A program made the translations under genes and the position numbers. Positions 9,202 to 19,034 of a stretch of DNA of 64,000 nucleotides are shown here, in pieces. Origin of the DNA: Flectonema sp. DT1601 (Eukaryota; Euglenozoa; Diplonemea; Diplonemida; Diplonemidae). The notes under the pieces are model-generated. The model worked only from the letters and a program-made list of their open reading frames with translations, was not told where the DNA came from and searched no databases. Where the stretch lies: the NCBI GenBank assembly GCA_964019425.1, contig OZ025819.1, positions 372,001 through 436,000 of the forward strand, given 5' to 3'. Within the stretch, counting starts at the first letter, position 1. Every line of letters begins with the position of its first letter.

Positions 9202-10812
9202 ATGACGAATGGAGATGGTAATGAAATATCCCTCAGCGAGGGTAAACTGCAACTGAATTTAGAAAATTACGATCCACAAAATGACAAGCAGGTCATCGAC
9301 TCACCGAAGTCACTGAGAGTGTGTAGAGAAAATGGAATAGTTGTAAGTGCGCTGTTTGAGAAAAATCGAAATAAGTTTCTCGTCGAAGCCAAGGGCGACG
9401 CCTTCGCAGCAGGTGTTCAGTTTGAACACTGGGAGAAGCGGAGATGTGAAATGATAAAGTTTCTTCGAAAAGAACGCAATCGACTACTTCAAGAAGAGGA
9501 AACCACCGCCATTTCTCCCGTTGAGTCAGTTCGCATCCAATCAAAAGAAAAACTTGAACAACTTAATATGAGATTCGTAAAAAAACAAGAAAACATGATC
9601 ACAAAACAAAAGTACTTCGAACTAGTTGATCAACGCACTCAAGAAGAAGCTAATCAAGCAAGAAAGCGGCTCGCCGATAGAAATGCCATCTACGCGAAGC
9701 AACAAGATGACCAACGAAATGATATCTTGTTAAAAGTTCAGAGATTTCAAGACAAGCAAAAGGAACTTAGAATAGAACGCCGAGAGGAGAAAAAGAGACT
9801 TCGCGATGAACGAGATCATATTATTCAACAATTGAAACTCGCAGAGTCATCTCGTATGGTTAAGAAAGCTAACAATCTCAAGGCCAGCGATGGCAAGCTG
9901 GCCCAACAACAGTTAAAAGTAAAGCAAAAAGTTGAAAAAATTGCCTCCATTACAGAAGCAATCGCCAGCAACAAAGTAAAAATGGCAGAAGAGAAACAAC
10001 AAAGAGCTAAACAATCTCGCGTTTCACTTGATGTTAAGAAAGAGGAGAACCGAATGACAAGAAATGAAGAAACTGAGCGAAAGCGGCTTCGGATACAACA
10101 ACTGTACTCAGATAGGCAAACCCAACACGAGGAGATTGTTAAAAGGTTTAGTGAAAAAGACGAAAGGTACCATCAGTTAAAAAAACAACGACAATCAGAA
10201 CGTCTAAATCACGTTGCTTACAGACTTATCCTTCAACAACAAAGAAATCAAAGGCAAGCTGCGAACTCAAAGTACGAGGAAGACCGAAATAACTTAAACA
10301 GACACCAAGCAATGAAAAAATATCAGCACCAAGAAGAAGTTTTACAGAACTTATCTGCGGAAAAGGAACGACAAATTAATTCAAAAAAACAATGGAACCT
10401 ACTGAGACACAGAGACCGTTTCGAAGCCAGTGAGCGACTTCGATTAATGGATGAGTACAACGAATCTCAACAGAGAGAACTCATCGATCTAAAGAATGCA
10501 AAAAGCAGTGAAATTGCAGACCAGGCTGCTCGATATCGAGAAACAGGTATTCGCAATCGAGATATTCTATTAAACATAAAGATAGCTCATAGATCTGATG
10601 AGGTTCCTGGTCCTGGTTCTTATCTAGGTGTTGGTGACTGTGATTTAGTTAATCACAGTTCACCGTCAGCATTCTTTGGAGGTGCTCCTATTCGTTGTTC
10701 AGTTGAAACAGATGTTCCTGGACCTGCTGAATACGAGCCATGTCACAACTTTGTACTACCATACCACGGTTCTGTTAGATATCCTAGAAAAATAAAGCTC
10801 ACCGCTCTCTAG
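9202..10812 (+). CDS. Coiled-coil protein with C-terminal STPGR (SHIPPO) repeats
   Basis: 536 residues. Residues about 85-430 are an almost uninterrupted, Arg/Lys/Glu/Gln-rich coiled coil. The C-terminus has two PGP motifs, DEVPGPGSYLG and TDVPGPAEYEP, typical of STPGR/SHIPPO repeats found in flagellar microtubule-associated proteins. A role in axoneme or cytoskeleton follows from the family. A short upstream ORF (9188-9205, five codons plus stop) ends with a TGA that overlaps the start codon as ATGA, a possible translational control. Confidence 0.8.
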   Translation: MTNGDGNEISLSEGKLQLNLENYDPQNDKQVIDSPKSLRVCRENGIVVSALFEKNRNKFLVEAKGDAFAAGVQFEHWEKRRCEMIKFLRKERNRLLQEEETTAISPVESVRIQSKEKLEQLNMRFVKKQENMITKQKYFELVDQRTQEEANQARKRLADRNAIYAKQQDDQRNDILLKVQRFQDKQKELRIERREEKKRLRDERDHIIQQLKLAESSRMVKKANNLKASDGKLAQQQLKVKQKVEKIASITEAIASNKVKMAEEKQQRAKQSRVSLDVKKEENRMTRNEETERKRLRIQQLYSDRQTQHEEIVKRFSEKDERYHQLKKQRQSERLNHVAYRLILQQQRNQRQAANSKYEEDRNNLNRHQAMKKYQHQEEVLQNLSAEKERQINSKKQWNLLRHRDRFEASERLRLMDEYNESQQRELIDLKNAKSSEIADQAARYRETGIRNRDILLNIKIAHRSDEVPGPGSYLGVGDCDLVNHSSPSAFFGGAPIRCSVETDVPGPAEYEPCHNFVLPYHGSVRYPRKIKLTAL

Positions 10813-11020
10813 ACAACAACAACAACAAAAGAAAATACCATCTTTTTTATTCCACTCTCTTCACTGCTAAGCTGCTGTTTCTTAAAGCGGTATTGTTTGC
10901 CCTAATTTAATCAGATGTGTGTTTCTACACACAAAACTGTTTATTTGTAAACTCATTCCAGTGTTAAGTATTTCTATTATATCAACGATATTAAATCAGG
11001 GGAAGTACTAATTGTTTAAA

Positions 11021-12382
11021 ATGGATATCATGAAGAGATCTGGTGGATATGTAGTTCCAGCAGCCGATGAAAGTGAAAGAGAACTGACGGCAACACTTTG
11101 TTCAGACATACTCCGACTGCGAGGGATGTTGGAATCAGAAGATAAACGACTTCATAAAACTAGATTATGGCTGACAGATCAACAACGAGCATACTGCGAT
11201 AATCCACTTGCGATGAGATTGATCTTAACAGAGTGTCTTTTGATAAGTATGGGACTAGTATTGAATCAGTTTGTCTACGGAAGTGATAGTTCAACTTCTT
11301 CGTCTCTCGCAGCCAAACCTGAGGATGGTGAAGTTATTTACACAGATCCAATTAATGGTACGACACTTCGACCATTAGCTATGCTGTACCAATGTGTATC
11401 AGAATTACAAACCAGTAGAGGAACTGTTTCTGAATTATCATCACAACTACATGACAATCCATATAAAGAACTTGAAAAGACATCAAAAGAACAGTCTGAT
11501 AGATTACGCTCAGCTATTACCACTCAAAGACGATTAGAAAAAGAACTCCAAGAAGAAAGAAAAGAAGGTTTAAAACGATCACAAGAACTAATGGTTTTGA
11601 AGTTAGAAAAGAAACAAGAAAAGATACAATTACTAAATTATGAATCGGAATCCCCTTCTGGATCTCCGCAACATAAGGGAAGACTACATCGATTGTTCTC
11701 CTCATCAAAGGTATTACCGAGCAGAAGTGCTCATGTTACCGAATCAAAATCTTTTGACTCCTCGTTAAAAACAGAACTAACTCTCATGTTACGAGACATA
11801 GAACCACCTTCTAATAAACCTCTCACCCCTGAAGAGATATCTTCTGTAACTGATGACGTCTATTCTGGTTTAAGTAAGTATATTGACGATGCTCATGATA
11901 TTCTGACAAGTAGTATTCCTGCAGTTGAGAATCAGGTAATAACAATGAAGGATAATGCGCAGCTCATGGGTCATAAATTTGATGTTGGCGTGACTCTCGT
12001 TGATGAAACAAGAAGAAAGGTAGAACTACTAACAGAGAGATGTAAGTCACTGGAGCTTCATGTTGAAGACAAAGAAAAAAGAATTCATACTTTGGAAAGT
12101 GCACTAGCGACTGGCAACGCATCATCTGCTGCTATCTTATCTCTTCAGCAAGAACTTGATGAGGCTTACGCTTCGAAGTCTTTACTTGAGAAAACAATAT
12201 CAGCCATCTCCACAGGACGGGATGATATTTCAAGCTTCTTAAATAGTGAATTGCAGAGCATGAGAGGAGCTTTTTCCATCAAAATTGATCTCGCTAGTCA
12301 GAAACTGGGATCAGCAAATAGTGAGATAAGAGCACTGCGAGAACGGGTTTGCGAATTGGAAGACGTTATTGGATGTACATGA
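11021..12382 (+). CDS. Coiled-coil protein of unknown function
   Basis: 453 residues from the first ATG (MDIMKRSGG). An N-terminal helical region (20-90) has a hydrophobic stretch LILTECLLISMGLVLNQF. Coiled coils run about 125-205 and 325-450, separated by a Ser-rich, proline-containing linker. No catalytic motif is seen. It may be a scaffold or cytoskeletal protein. It sits between the STPGR gene and a membrane protein gene in the same direction. Confidence 0.75.
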   Translation: MDIMKRSGGYVVPAADESERELTATLCSDILRLRGMLESEDKRLHKTRLWLTDQQRAYCDNPLAMRLILTECLLISMGLVLNQFVYGSDSSTSSSLAAKPEDGEVIYTDPINGTTLRPLAMLYQCVSELQTSRGTVSELSSQLHDNPYKELEKTSKEQSDRLRSAITTQRRLEKELQEERKEGLKRSQELMVLKLEKKQEKIQLLNYESESPSGSPQHKGRLHRLFSSSKVLPSRSAHVTESKSFDSSLKTELTLMLRDIEPPSNKPLTPEEISSVTDDVYSGLSKYIDDAHDILTSSIPAVENQVITMKDNAQLMGHKFDVGVTLVDETRRKVELLTERCKSLELHVEDKEKRIHTLESALATGNASSAAILSLQQELDEAYASKSLLEKTISAISTGRDDISSFLNSELQSMRGAFSIKIDLASQKLGSANSEIRALRERVCELEDVIGCT

Positions 12383-12738
12383 TTCCGATTAGATATTTTC
12401 ACCTTCCCCTGCATAGCATTTGACTCCAGACAGCTACTTTACGTGTAGTGCGTGATTGTTTAGTTTAGTTTCGGTTTTTTTTGTGTGAACAAAGTTCCAC
12501 TTTTTTTTTTTTAAAGTTAGCATTTACACTTTTTGTGATTTTCTTTATTTCAATTATGTTTTGAAAAGGGATAAGATAAATTTTTTATTTTTTTTTAAAT
12601 TGTTCCCAAAAAAAGAAAAATATAAAACTGAAAACCTATCCCCCCATCGCCTTAATATATTTTTATAAGACCGTCAGATGTCTTTTTTTTTTTCCAAAAC
12701 TTTATTTTTCATAACAGAAAACTTTTTCGTTGGTTGAT
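12383..12738. other. Intergenic region
   Basis: 356 bases, strongly T-rich, with many short T and A runs. A TTTTTCATAACAG acceptor candidate ends at about 12718, upstream of the next start. No gene seen. Confidence 0.6.
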
Positions 12739-14010
12739 ATGACAAAGCTTAACGTTGATGATGTAAGCAGGCTAACAATACTAACACTACAAATCCGAGG
12801 ATTATTTCTATTCCCAACTCTGTTTGTTATTGTAGTATGTATGGTGTTGGGATGGACTGGTCTCAATGGAGTTAGAAATTGTGGAACAGACATCGGACAC
12901 ATGATTCGAGACCACGCACTGCATTCGTTACACAAACAGATTGACGGATTCATGAAATGGCCATTGCAATGGGCTGAAATGGCGTATGAAGAATGGGAAC
13001 GAGGAGGTCTTCCGCATGAGTTTCAGGTTACAACTGCCAGAGGTAATTACAGTGCAGTCACATCTCTGTTGTTCCATGACCTCTCATCCCAGATAGAAAT
13101 ATCATCAAATGCTGCTACTCTGCTCTATGTCGCAACTAGTGAGGGTTTACTACTACTTTATGAATGGAGGGTTCAAACAGAGACCATGTATTCTTGGGAA
13201 AGGACGATAAAGAATGAGAAATCTCTAAAGATTTATGAGCGAAACCGAACTGAAAACACTCAAATAAAAATTGAAAGAGAAGTATTAGGATATAATCCTC
13301 TGGAGAGAAAATGGTATCAACAGGCGGCTTTTCATGAACCAGGTCAGAAGAACTGGACAGAAATATATACGAGTGTAGATGGTTCCCTGGCAGTGACAGT
13401 TGTGTTAAAGTTAGCTCATGGTAATAAACCAGAAGATTGGGTTGGTGTCATAGCAGCTGATCACACTCTTGATACGATTTCTCTATTCTTGCAGAGCAAT
13501 CGACCAACTCCTGGTTCAGATCTATTTCTGTTTGAAGCAAACGGAGCTCTTGTCGCCTCATCATTTTCAATTCCCATATTCAACACAATTCACGGGGTAA
13601 AGGAACGACAAACAATATTTGCTACACCCATCGCACCCATAAAAGCTGTTAGTGATATTATACTCGAGAGGTTCGGCTCTCTTAAACAACTTCCAGAGAC
13701 ATACACCACAGACGTAACATTACTTGGTGAACCTTTCTTTATGGATACACTAACCATTAGGGATGAGTATGGTTTGTATTGGATTGCTTGTCTTCTCATT
13801 CCTGAGAATGATGTGTTGTCAGTTCTTAGTAAAGAGAGAAATAGATTATTAGGTATCGTTGTGTGTTTGTTATTAGCTGTTGTTGTCATATCAATTGTCG
13901 TTACAATTAGTACAATCACTCCGATGCAAACTCTAATGCAGATACTTGAACGGCAAGAACAAGACATCTCTCTTAGGTCCTCTGTTCTCGATACCAAGAA
14001 AAAGAGATAA
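12739..14010 (+). CDS. Two-span membrane protein with a Cache-like sensor domain
   Basis: 423 residues from ATG 12739. A membrane segment at about 19-43 (LFLFPTLFVIVVCMVLGW) is followed by a 320-residue presumably extracellular region and a second span at about 373-395 (IVVCLLLAVVVISIVVT). This is the dCache/double-PAS topology of chemoreceptors and receptor kinases or cyclases; motifs such as NPLERKWYQQA and WTEIYTSVDG resemble Cache domains (similarity by eye). After the second span only about 35 residues remain, with a HAMP-like start (TPMQTLMQILERQ). No kinase or cyclase follows, so it is either a sensor without output domain or has an unrecognised downstream exon. Confidence 0.7.
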   Translation: MTKLNVDDVSRLTILTLQIRGLFLFPTLFVIVVCMVLGWTGLNGVRNCGTDIGHMIRDHALHSLHKQIDGFMKWPLQWAEMAYEEWERGGLPHEFQVTTARGNYSAVTSLLFHDLSSQIEISSNAATLLYVATSEGLLLLYEWRVQTETMYSWERTIKNEKSLKIYERNRTENTQIKIEREVLGYNPLERKWYQQAAFHEPGQKNWTEIYTSVDGSLAVTVVLKLAHGNKPEDWVGVIAADHTLDTISLFLQSNRPTPGSDLFLFEANGALVASSFSIPIFNTIHGVKERQTIFATPIAPIKAVSDIILERFGSLKQLPETYTTDVTLLGEPFFMDTLTIRDEYGLYWIACLLIPENDVLSVLSKERNRLLGIVVCLLLAVVVISIVVTISTITPMQTLMQILERQEQDISLRSSVLDTKKKR

Positions 14011-14164
14011 TTATTTTGTGTTTCAGTTACACCGTCTAATACGAAAAATATTTAAGTCTACAGCAGTTTGATCGTTGTTGTCGTTAGCAAAATCAATTTT
14101 TTTTCCCCCTATTCTTTCCAGAAACTTCTTCTTTGTTATCAAAACCCAATTACTAAGTTGGGGT

Positions 14165-14203
14165 ATGGCGGTACGGGTTCATACTCTGGATAACCCAACA
14201 TAA
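14165..14203 (+). other. Upstream ORF of the acylated protein gene
   Basis: ATG at 14165 opens a 12-codon frame (MAVRVHTLDNPT) with a TAA at 14201, 11 bases before the main ATG. It is inside the transcript if the likely acceptor TATTCTTTCCAG (ending 14121) is used. Confidence 0.4.
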
Positions 14204-14214
14204 AAAAAAAAAAC

Positions 14215-14859
14215 ATGGGATGCGGTTCCAGTCTAGAAATGGGAAAACCGCCTGAGTTCGGAGGACTTCCAATAGTTAAAGAACCCTCCTTAAGCACTCC
14301 GGGGAAGAAGAAGAAGAAAGCTAAGAAAAAACGTAGAAAGAAGAAGTTGGAGAAGGATGTGAACACGACACAAAGTGCAATAGATTTATGTAGTGAGAAA
14401 GACTTAATAACAAGTCCAACATCTAATGCGAAGTCTAACACGGAGCCTGTTGTCGTTAAGTCTAACGCGTCTCCTCGCAACACGATAACCAAATCTCCGA
14501 GAACCAAACCAGATCGAGTGGATGAAGAAAGATTACGGAGTTCTGGATCTACTGTTGCTTCAGTTAAAACCAAAAAGCAGCGACGGCCTCTGGATCCCAA
14601 CAAAATTGAGAGAGTTGAAAGATGGATGAAATTAATTCACTTCAGTACTCTCGTTGACCCCGAAAACTACATACCTGGAGACTCCGACGATGAAGAAGCA
14701 GAACCAGAAATACAAAACGAAGTCAACGACAACGATATCATTGATTGCAATATGGAAAATTCCGACAGCACTTTCAACTCGGTTGTTCCGATCGCAAATA
14801 TATCACAGTCTACTGCTCAAAGTCCTTCAACGTGTTCATACCAGTACAGTAATACTTGA
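14215..14859 (+). CDS. MGC-type acylated, lysine-rich protein
   Basis: 214 residues. The N-terminus MGCGSS is a strong N-myristoylation signal with an adjacent palmitoylation-ready Cys, as in dual-acylated flagellar membrane proteins of kinetoplastids. It is followed by a very basic block (KKKKKAKKKRRKKK), a Ser/Thr-rich middle and an acidic stretch (DDEEAEPE). No enzyme domain is seen. Probable peripheral membrane or flagellar membrane protein; function unknown. The final residues before the stop are low complexity and the true 3' end could differ if a short intron is present. Confidence 0.7.
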   Translation: MGCGSSLEMGKPPEFGGLPIVKEPSLSTPGKKKKKAKKKRRKKKLEKDVNTTQSAIDLCSEKDLITSPTSNAKSNTEPVVVKSNASPRNTITKSPRTKPDRVDEERLRSSGSTVASVKTKKQRRPLDPNKIERVERWMKLIHFSTLVDPENYIPGDSDDEEAEPEIQNEVNDNDIIDCNMENSDSTFNSVVPIANISQSTAQSPSTCSYQYSNT

Positions 14860-15747
14860 ATCTATTCGCCTTGACTGTTGGATCTAAACAACAAATAAGG
14901 AAAGACTGCACTGGACTTGATGATATCAGATTCAAACAAGTAGAATATGTAACTACAGAAAGATATCTGGATCTGGTTATCGACAGTTGCAAGCACAAGA
15001 TCCGAAACAATTTGTTACAAGACGATGTGTGTTTCGCAGTTCTATGGTTCTGACTATACACGACGCCCCTACACATTTCTTTTCCCTCTTTTTTATTTCC
15101 TGTGGTTGCTTCCTTTTTTGGAATTATTGTACAGCCATGGTTGACATTAACACTTCACTATTCGTCTTGCCCCTCTTTTACACGTATTTTAACTGGTTTA
15201 CACCAGTTAAAATATGTGTTGAAATGTTCTTTCCACGTGATTGAGAAGGAAAAAAAAAAAAAAAGAAGACAGCAACAGCTGTAGTCACTTCACATTGTGT
15301 TGTTGATTTTGTTAGAGTCTCCCACTTAGTCACTCGGAAAGAAAAAAAATAGCTAGTTTCTGCTAGACGAGTCTTTTTATTTATTTTTGGGTATTGTATC
15401 TACAAGCCAATTGTTCAGCAGAAGTTAGATTGCTACTGTTCCTTGTTTTAGGATTTTGTACCGGTTGCGCAGAAACAAAAAACAAAAGTGTTCCCTTTTT
15501 CTTTTTTTAAAGAAAGCACCCTTGCTGTCTAAGGAATGACTGGTTTATAGTTTCAGGCTTACCTGTTAATAAGGTTATGTTGATTACCAAGTGACCTTCG
15601 TTTTTATGTTTTTATTGGACATTTCAGACAATCCTATTTTTTTCTCAAAAGAGACACTATTCACATTGATGTTGTAGCCTCTGACTTGTTGGTGTTTGGT
15701 GACAATATTATGTTGGTATTTTCATCTCAGGTTTTTTTTTAAAAAAT
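14860..15747. other. Long intergenic/3' UTR region
   Basis: 888 bases, T-rich, with an A-rich tract near 15250-15270. A 65-codon open frame at 14856-15053 has a protein-like composition but starts at TTG, and I could not connect it to either neighbour by plausible splice sites. A TTTTCATCTCAG acceptor candidate ends at 15730, ahead of the next gene. Confidence 0.5.
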
Positions 15748-16077
15748 ATGTCACACCTGTTAACGCCAGTGTCTGAGGGACCGATTCCCCCACCGACAAA
15801 TCATGGTCTGGAAGGACAGTTTCATGATATTCGTATTGCCAAAGCATTAAGAGGTCGAAGTGACCTGTACCCAACTAATTTTTCCCACCTAACTGATCAA
15901 TGTGAGGATAAATGCAGAGCAAGAATTGACGAAGAGAACTACTACGCAGTCTGCAGAGATCAGTGCATTGCTAATGAATATTTAAAAAGAGGTCATAATG
16001 TTGCAGCAGGAGTTGGGTTCCATTGGCGTGATAACTGGGAGTACTTGGGAGGAGCATCTAATTCTCACGTTTATTAG
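15748..16077 (+). CDS. Twin CX3C protein, possible small-Tim-like intermembrane-space protein
   Basis: 109 residues. The sequence QCEDKCRAR..AVCRDQC gives a CX3C-X12-CX3C arrangement, within the spacing used by small Tim chaperones (Tim8/9/10/13). Flanking parts are not typical: a Pro-rich N-terminus and a long C-terminal tail with GVGFHWRDNWEYLGG, so it may instead be a respiratory-chain subunit with the same disulfide pattern. ATG is 17 bases after the TTTTCATCTCAG acceptor candidate. Confidence 0.6.
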   Translation: MSHLLTPVSEGPIPPPTNHGLEGQFHDIRIAKALRGRSDLYPTNFSHLTDQCEDKCRARIDEENYYAVCRDQCIANEYLKRGHNVAAGVGFHWRDNWEYLGGASNSHVY

Positions 16078-16647
16078 TGTATTGTGGAAAATATTTTTCG
16101 TTCACGCACTTATTCGATTCAAGTTGGAAGCTCGATTGGGAAATCATTCTTACGACTTACTTGTTCAAGAACCAGTAAAAGTAGAATTTTGAGTTTAAAA
16201 AAAAAAAATTATTAAATTTTCAACCACGATCACGCAAAAAAAAAAAAAAAAAATACTTGTTAGGCCCGCGTGAGGCCATATTATGGAAGAACGAAAAAAA
16301 AATAAAGTAAATAAATAAACAAAAAGAACGAAATTAGGATCGAAAATGACCCTTACGATATGTAAACAAAATACGTTTTTTCTGCCGAAGCTTATATAGT
16401 GTTAGCAATAAAGAAAACAAACAGAAAGAAACAGTGTTTTGTCCTATTCTGTCCCGATTGTGTCATTCTGTTTCAAACGGTTCTACATTTTCTTTCTACT
16501 CCTCGCAACTCATAGATATCAATAGGCTTCATGAGAGGAGGGGAAGAGAAGATTAATTTAGGTTTGGGGACACATCTTTTTTTCGTTTATATTACACGTC
16601 TCTTACAGCATCCGACTTTTAATTAATGATCTGAGTTTGTTACAAAT
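16078..16647. other. Intergenic region
   Basis: 570 bases with A-runs at 16199-16208 and 16236-16252. A two-codon upstream ORF (ATGATCTGA, 16626-16634) lies between the acceptor candidate TCTCTTACAG (ending 16608) and the next start. No other gene seen. Confidence 0.55.
16607..16608 (+). promoter_or_regulatory. Probable trans-splice acceptor
   Basis: TTTTTTTCGTTTATATTACACGTCTCTTACAG-like T-rich tract ends in AG here, 39 bases before the TBC gene start. Confidence 0.5.
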
Positions 16648-17708
16648 ATGAAAATCGGAGAACCAGGTGAAGACGTCGGCGTCAAGGGAAAACTGATGGG
16701 AGTACTCGGACTGAAGAAGAAGTCAAATGCCTCATCAACTTCTAAAGACGGACCAGGGACACCAGTATTAGTTGATAACAAAGTAGGAGGTTTCTTACGC
16801 AGAGCAGAAACAGGAGGAGCAACAAGTCCAGAGATTGACTGCGATCGATTAGATGAATATTTACGAAGTGAAACAATCGAATTAGGTGAATCGACAAACT
16901 GTGGACTTCGTGGAATGTGCTGGACAGGAATCAGCTCTGCTCTTCGACCTGAATGTTGGAAGTTACTTTGTGGACTACTACCGACATCGTCTGATAGACG
17001 AACTGCTGAATTATCTCGTAAAAGACAAGAATACTACGACTACGTATCACAGTATTATGATAAAAGAAATGAAACTAAATGGATGACACCGTCTTTAAAA
17101 TTAATAGGAAACGACATTCCCAGAACTGCTCCTGACATTCCCTTCTTTCAACAGGAGACAATGCAGAATTGTCTCGACAGAATACTAGTAATTTGGTCTT
17201 TTAGACATCCGGCATCAGGATACGTACAAGGAATGAATGATTTACTCCTGCCATTTTTATATGTTTTTGCAACAAAAACGTATTCATCAGAATCGTTATT
17301 ATCGAAGGATGACTGGCCTCGAATTTCTGACAGTACTGAAATAAAAGGCATCGAAGCAGATGCCTATTGGTGTTTCTCTAGATTTTTAGACAGCATACAA
17401 GATCACTTCACTGATCATCAACCTGGAATACAATCGAAATTATTTAAAATTGAAAAATTAATGAGCCTGATTGACCCTCAACTTTATCAAAAACTGGAAG
17501 AACAAGACGTGCTTACTATCCAATATGCTTTTAGGTGGCTGAACTGTCTGTTGGTGCGTGAATTTCCACTAAACAGTTTGGTAAGAATATGGGACACGTT
17601 ACTGAGTGAAGGTGATAATTTCCCTGATATTTTACCATATCTTTGTGTTGCTTTGGTTGAAGTATGGTCGTCATCACTAATAACAATGGAATTTGCTGAA
17701 CTTGTTAG

Positions 17709-17740
<32 letters not shown>

Positions 17741-18398
17741 GGGTTATGGCCCACCTGGTGGCCCAAAATACCCCAAAACCCAGCCTGACTGTGCCCTGGG
17801 GTCCCAACTTGCTTCATCCGCTTCCAGCTCAGGAAGTCCGAGCCCCAAGGTTCGGACGGGATAGTTGTACACCTTTTGCTGCTGTTTTTGCCCACAATTT
17901 CTGATTCACAAAACTGTAGGCCGCATCCAATGGCTCCCGATCACTGAACTGCTCAATCGCGGACATAGCATGTGAGCACGGACCACCGTACTCTTGGAAA
18001 CTGCTGCATGTGCAGCTCAATTCGTCAAGATCTACGGTCCATCTCCACTCCCCATCCTCCACCTCATACACCCCCTCCCTTACCCTAGTCGCCGTGTGGT
18101 CCTTCCGTGCCCTAGCGTAATTCGCCTTCAAGCTGCTGCGTACTAGTTCTTGTGCAGACACATAGTCAGCTGCACGCTTGGAGATTTTCTTAAGCTCTTT
18201 AAGCAACTCTTTGGTTTTAGCAGTGGATTTTTTGTATCGATATTGATTTATTTGAAAAAAAAAAATTAAACTAAACACAGTTTTCTTCAATCACCACCAA
18301 CTCACCAATTAAATAACCGTGACATTGGAGAACTCATATCCCGTGCTTACCAACTTCAACTGTTGTATAACGATTCTCATTTAAATGATGATGGCTGA
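16648..18398 (+). CDS. TBC-domain Rab GTPase-activating protein, TBC1D22/Gyp1-like
   Basis: Two exons, 16648-17708 and 18281-18398, give 392 residues. The TBC domain spans roughly residues 85-370 and includes GLRGMCWTGI, the arginine-finger region IPRTAPDIPFF, the second catalytic motif YVQGMNDLL and FRWLNCLLVREF. The second exon supplies the C-terminal helix (SFLQSPPTHQL..), which matches how TBC1D22/Gyp1 proteins end and proves the intron. These proteins stimulate GTP hydrolysis by Rab1/Ypt1-type Rabs at the Golgi. The 572-nt intron is long because it contains a transposase remnant on the opposite strand. A two-codon upstream ORF precedes the start. Confidence 0.85.
17741..18255 (-). mobile_element. 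Remnant of a second SWIM-finger transposon inside an intron
   Basis: Inside the TBC gene intron, the minus strand encodes a SWIM zinc finger (CTCSSFQEYGGPCSHAMSAI) followed by a C-terminal region like that of MULE transposases. Only the 3' part of a transposase remains and no DDE core is present. It is GC-rich compared with the flanks, and a T-run of about 30 bases abuts its left side. The edges given are where sequence composition changes. Confidence 0.65.
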
Positions 18399-19034
18399 TT
18401 ATGCTAATAAAGAAACACTTCAGCACTATCCGATTATTTTAATTGCTCAAGCTAGAACAGAAAGCAACGATCTGCTTATCGAAGCAATGTTATATCCGAT
18501 TAGCAACACGCGTGGTGTTGTGAACTATTCTTCTTTATTTGTTTTCCCTTTCTTCTCTTTGTCTTATCTTTGCGAGCATTAACATAAAAGAAGATATGTG
18601 GCACAGGTTTCCCCTTAAGAATCCTTGCAGTAATGTTGGGTTTTTTTGTTAATGTGAGCAGAATAATAAGTAAAGAATTATGGGTGAAGTTTTCTATTTT
18701 TGTTTTATTTTTATCCCCCTTTTCGGTAATTAAAACTTGGTGTAATATTTGTATTTATTACTTTTGTTATTTTTGTGTTCTGATTTGTCTGTTTCTTTTT
18801 TTTAAATTCATGTTGCGAGATAATGAGAGTGCCATTAGTAACTGCGATCAGATTGTATACTTTTTTCTTTTTCACCGCTCCCAACAGAACTCACCTTAAG
18901 CATCACCATAGGTCACTGTATCCTTAACAGATGTTAAAATATTGTTTTATGTTAATATGAGAACAGTTGTATTTTACAAATTCAAACATTCAACTCCCCG
19001 AAAACAGAACTCTCAAAAAGATAAAAATAAAAAG
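18399..19034. other. Intergenic region
   Basis: 636 bases, T-rich. In-frame ATG 18957 lies upstream of the hydrolase start, but an AAAACAG acceptor candidate (ending about 19007) falls between it and ATG 19035. No independent gene seen. Confidence 0.5.

Noticed and set aside
14856-15053. 65-codon frame as an extra exon of the MGC protein
   Set aside because: Begins at TTG right after a stop in its own frame, and no donor/acceptor pair joins it to the upstream gene.
17829-18290. 153-codon minus-strand frame as an intact host gene
   Set aside because: Its first codons lie in the antisense of a TBC exon and it lacks the transposase core; it is a transposon remnant.
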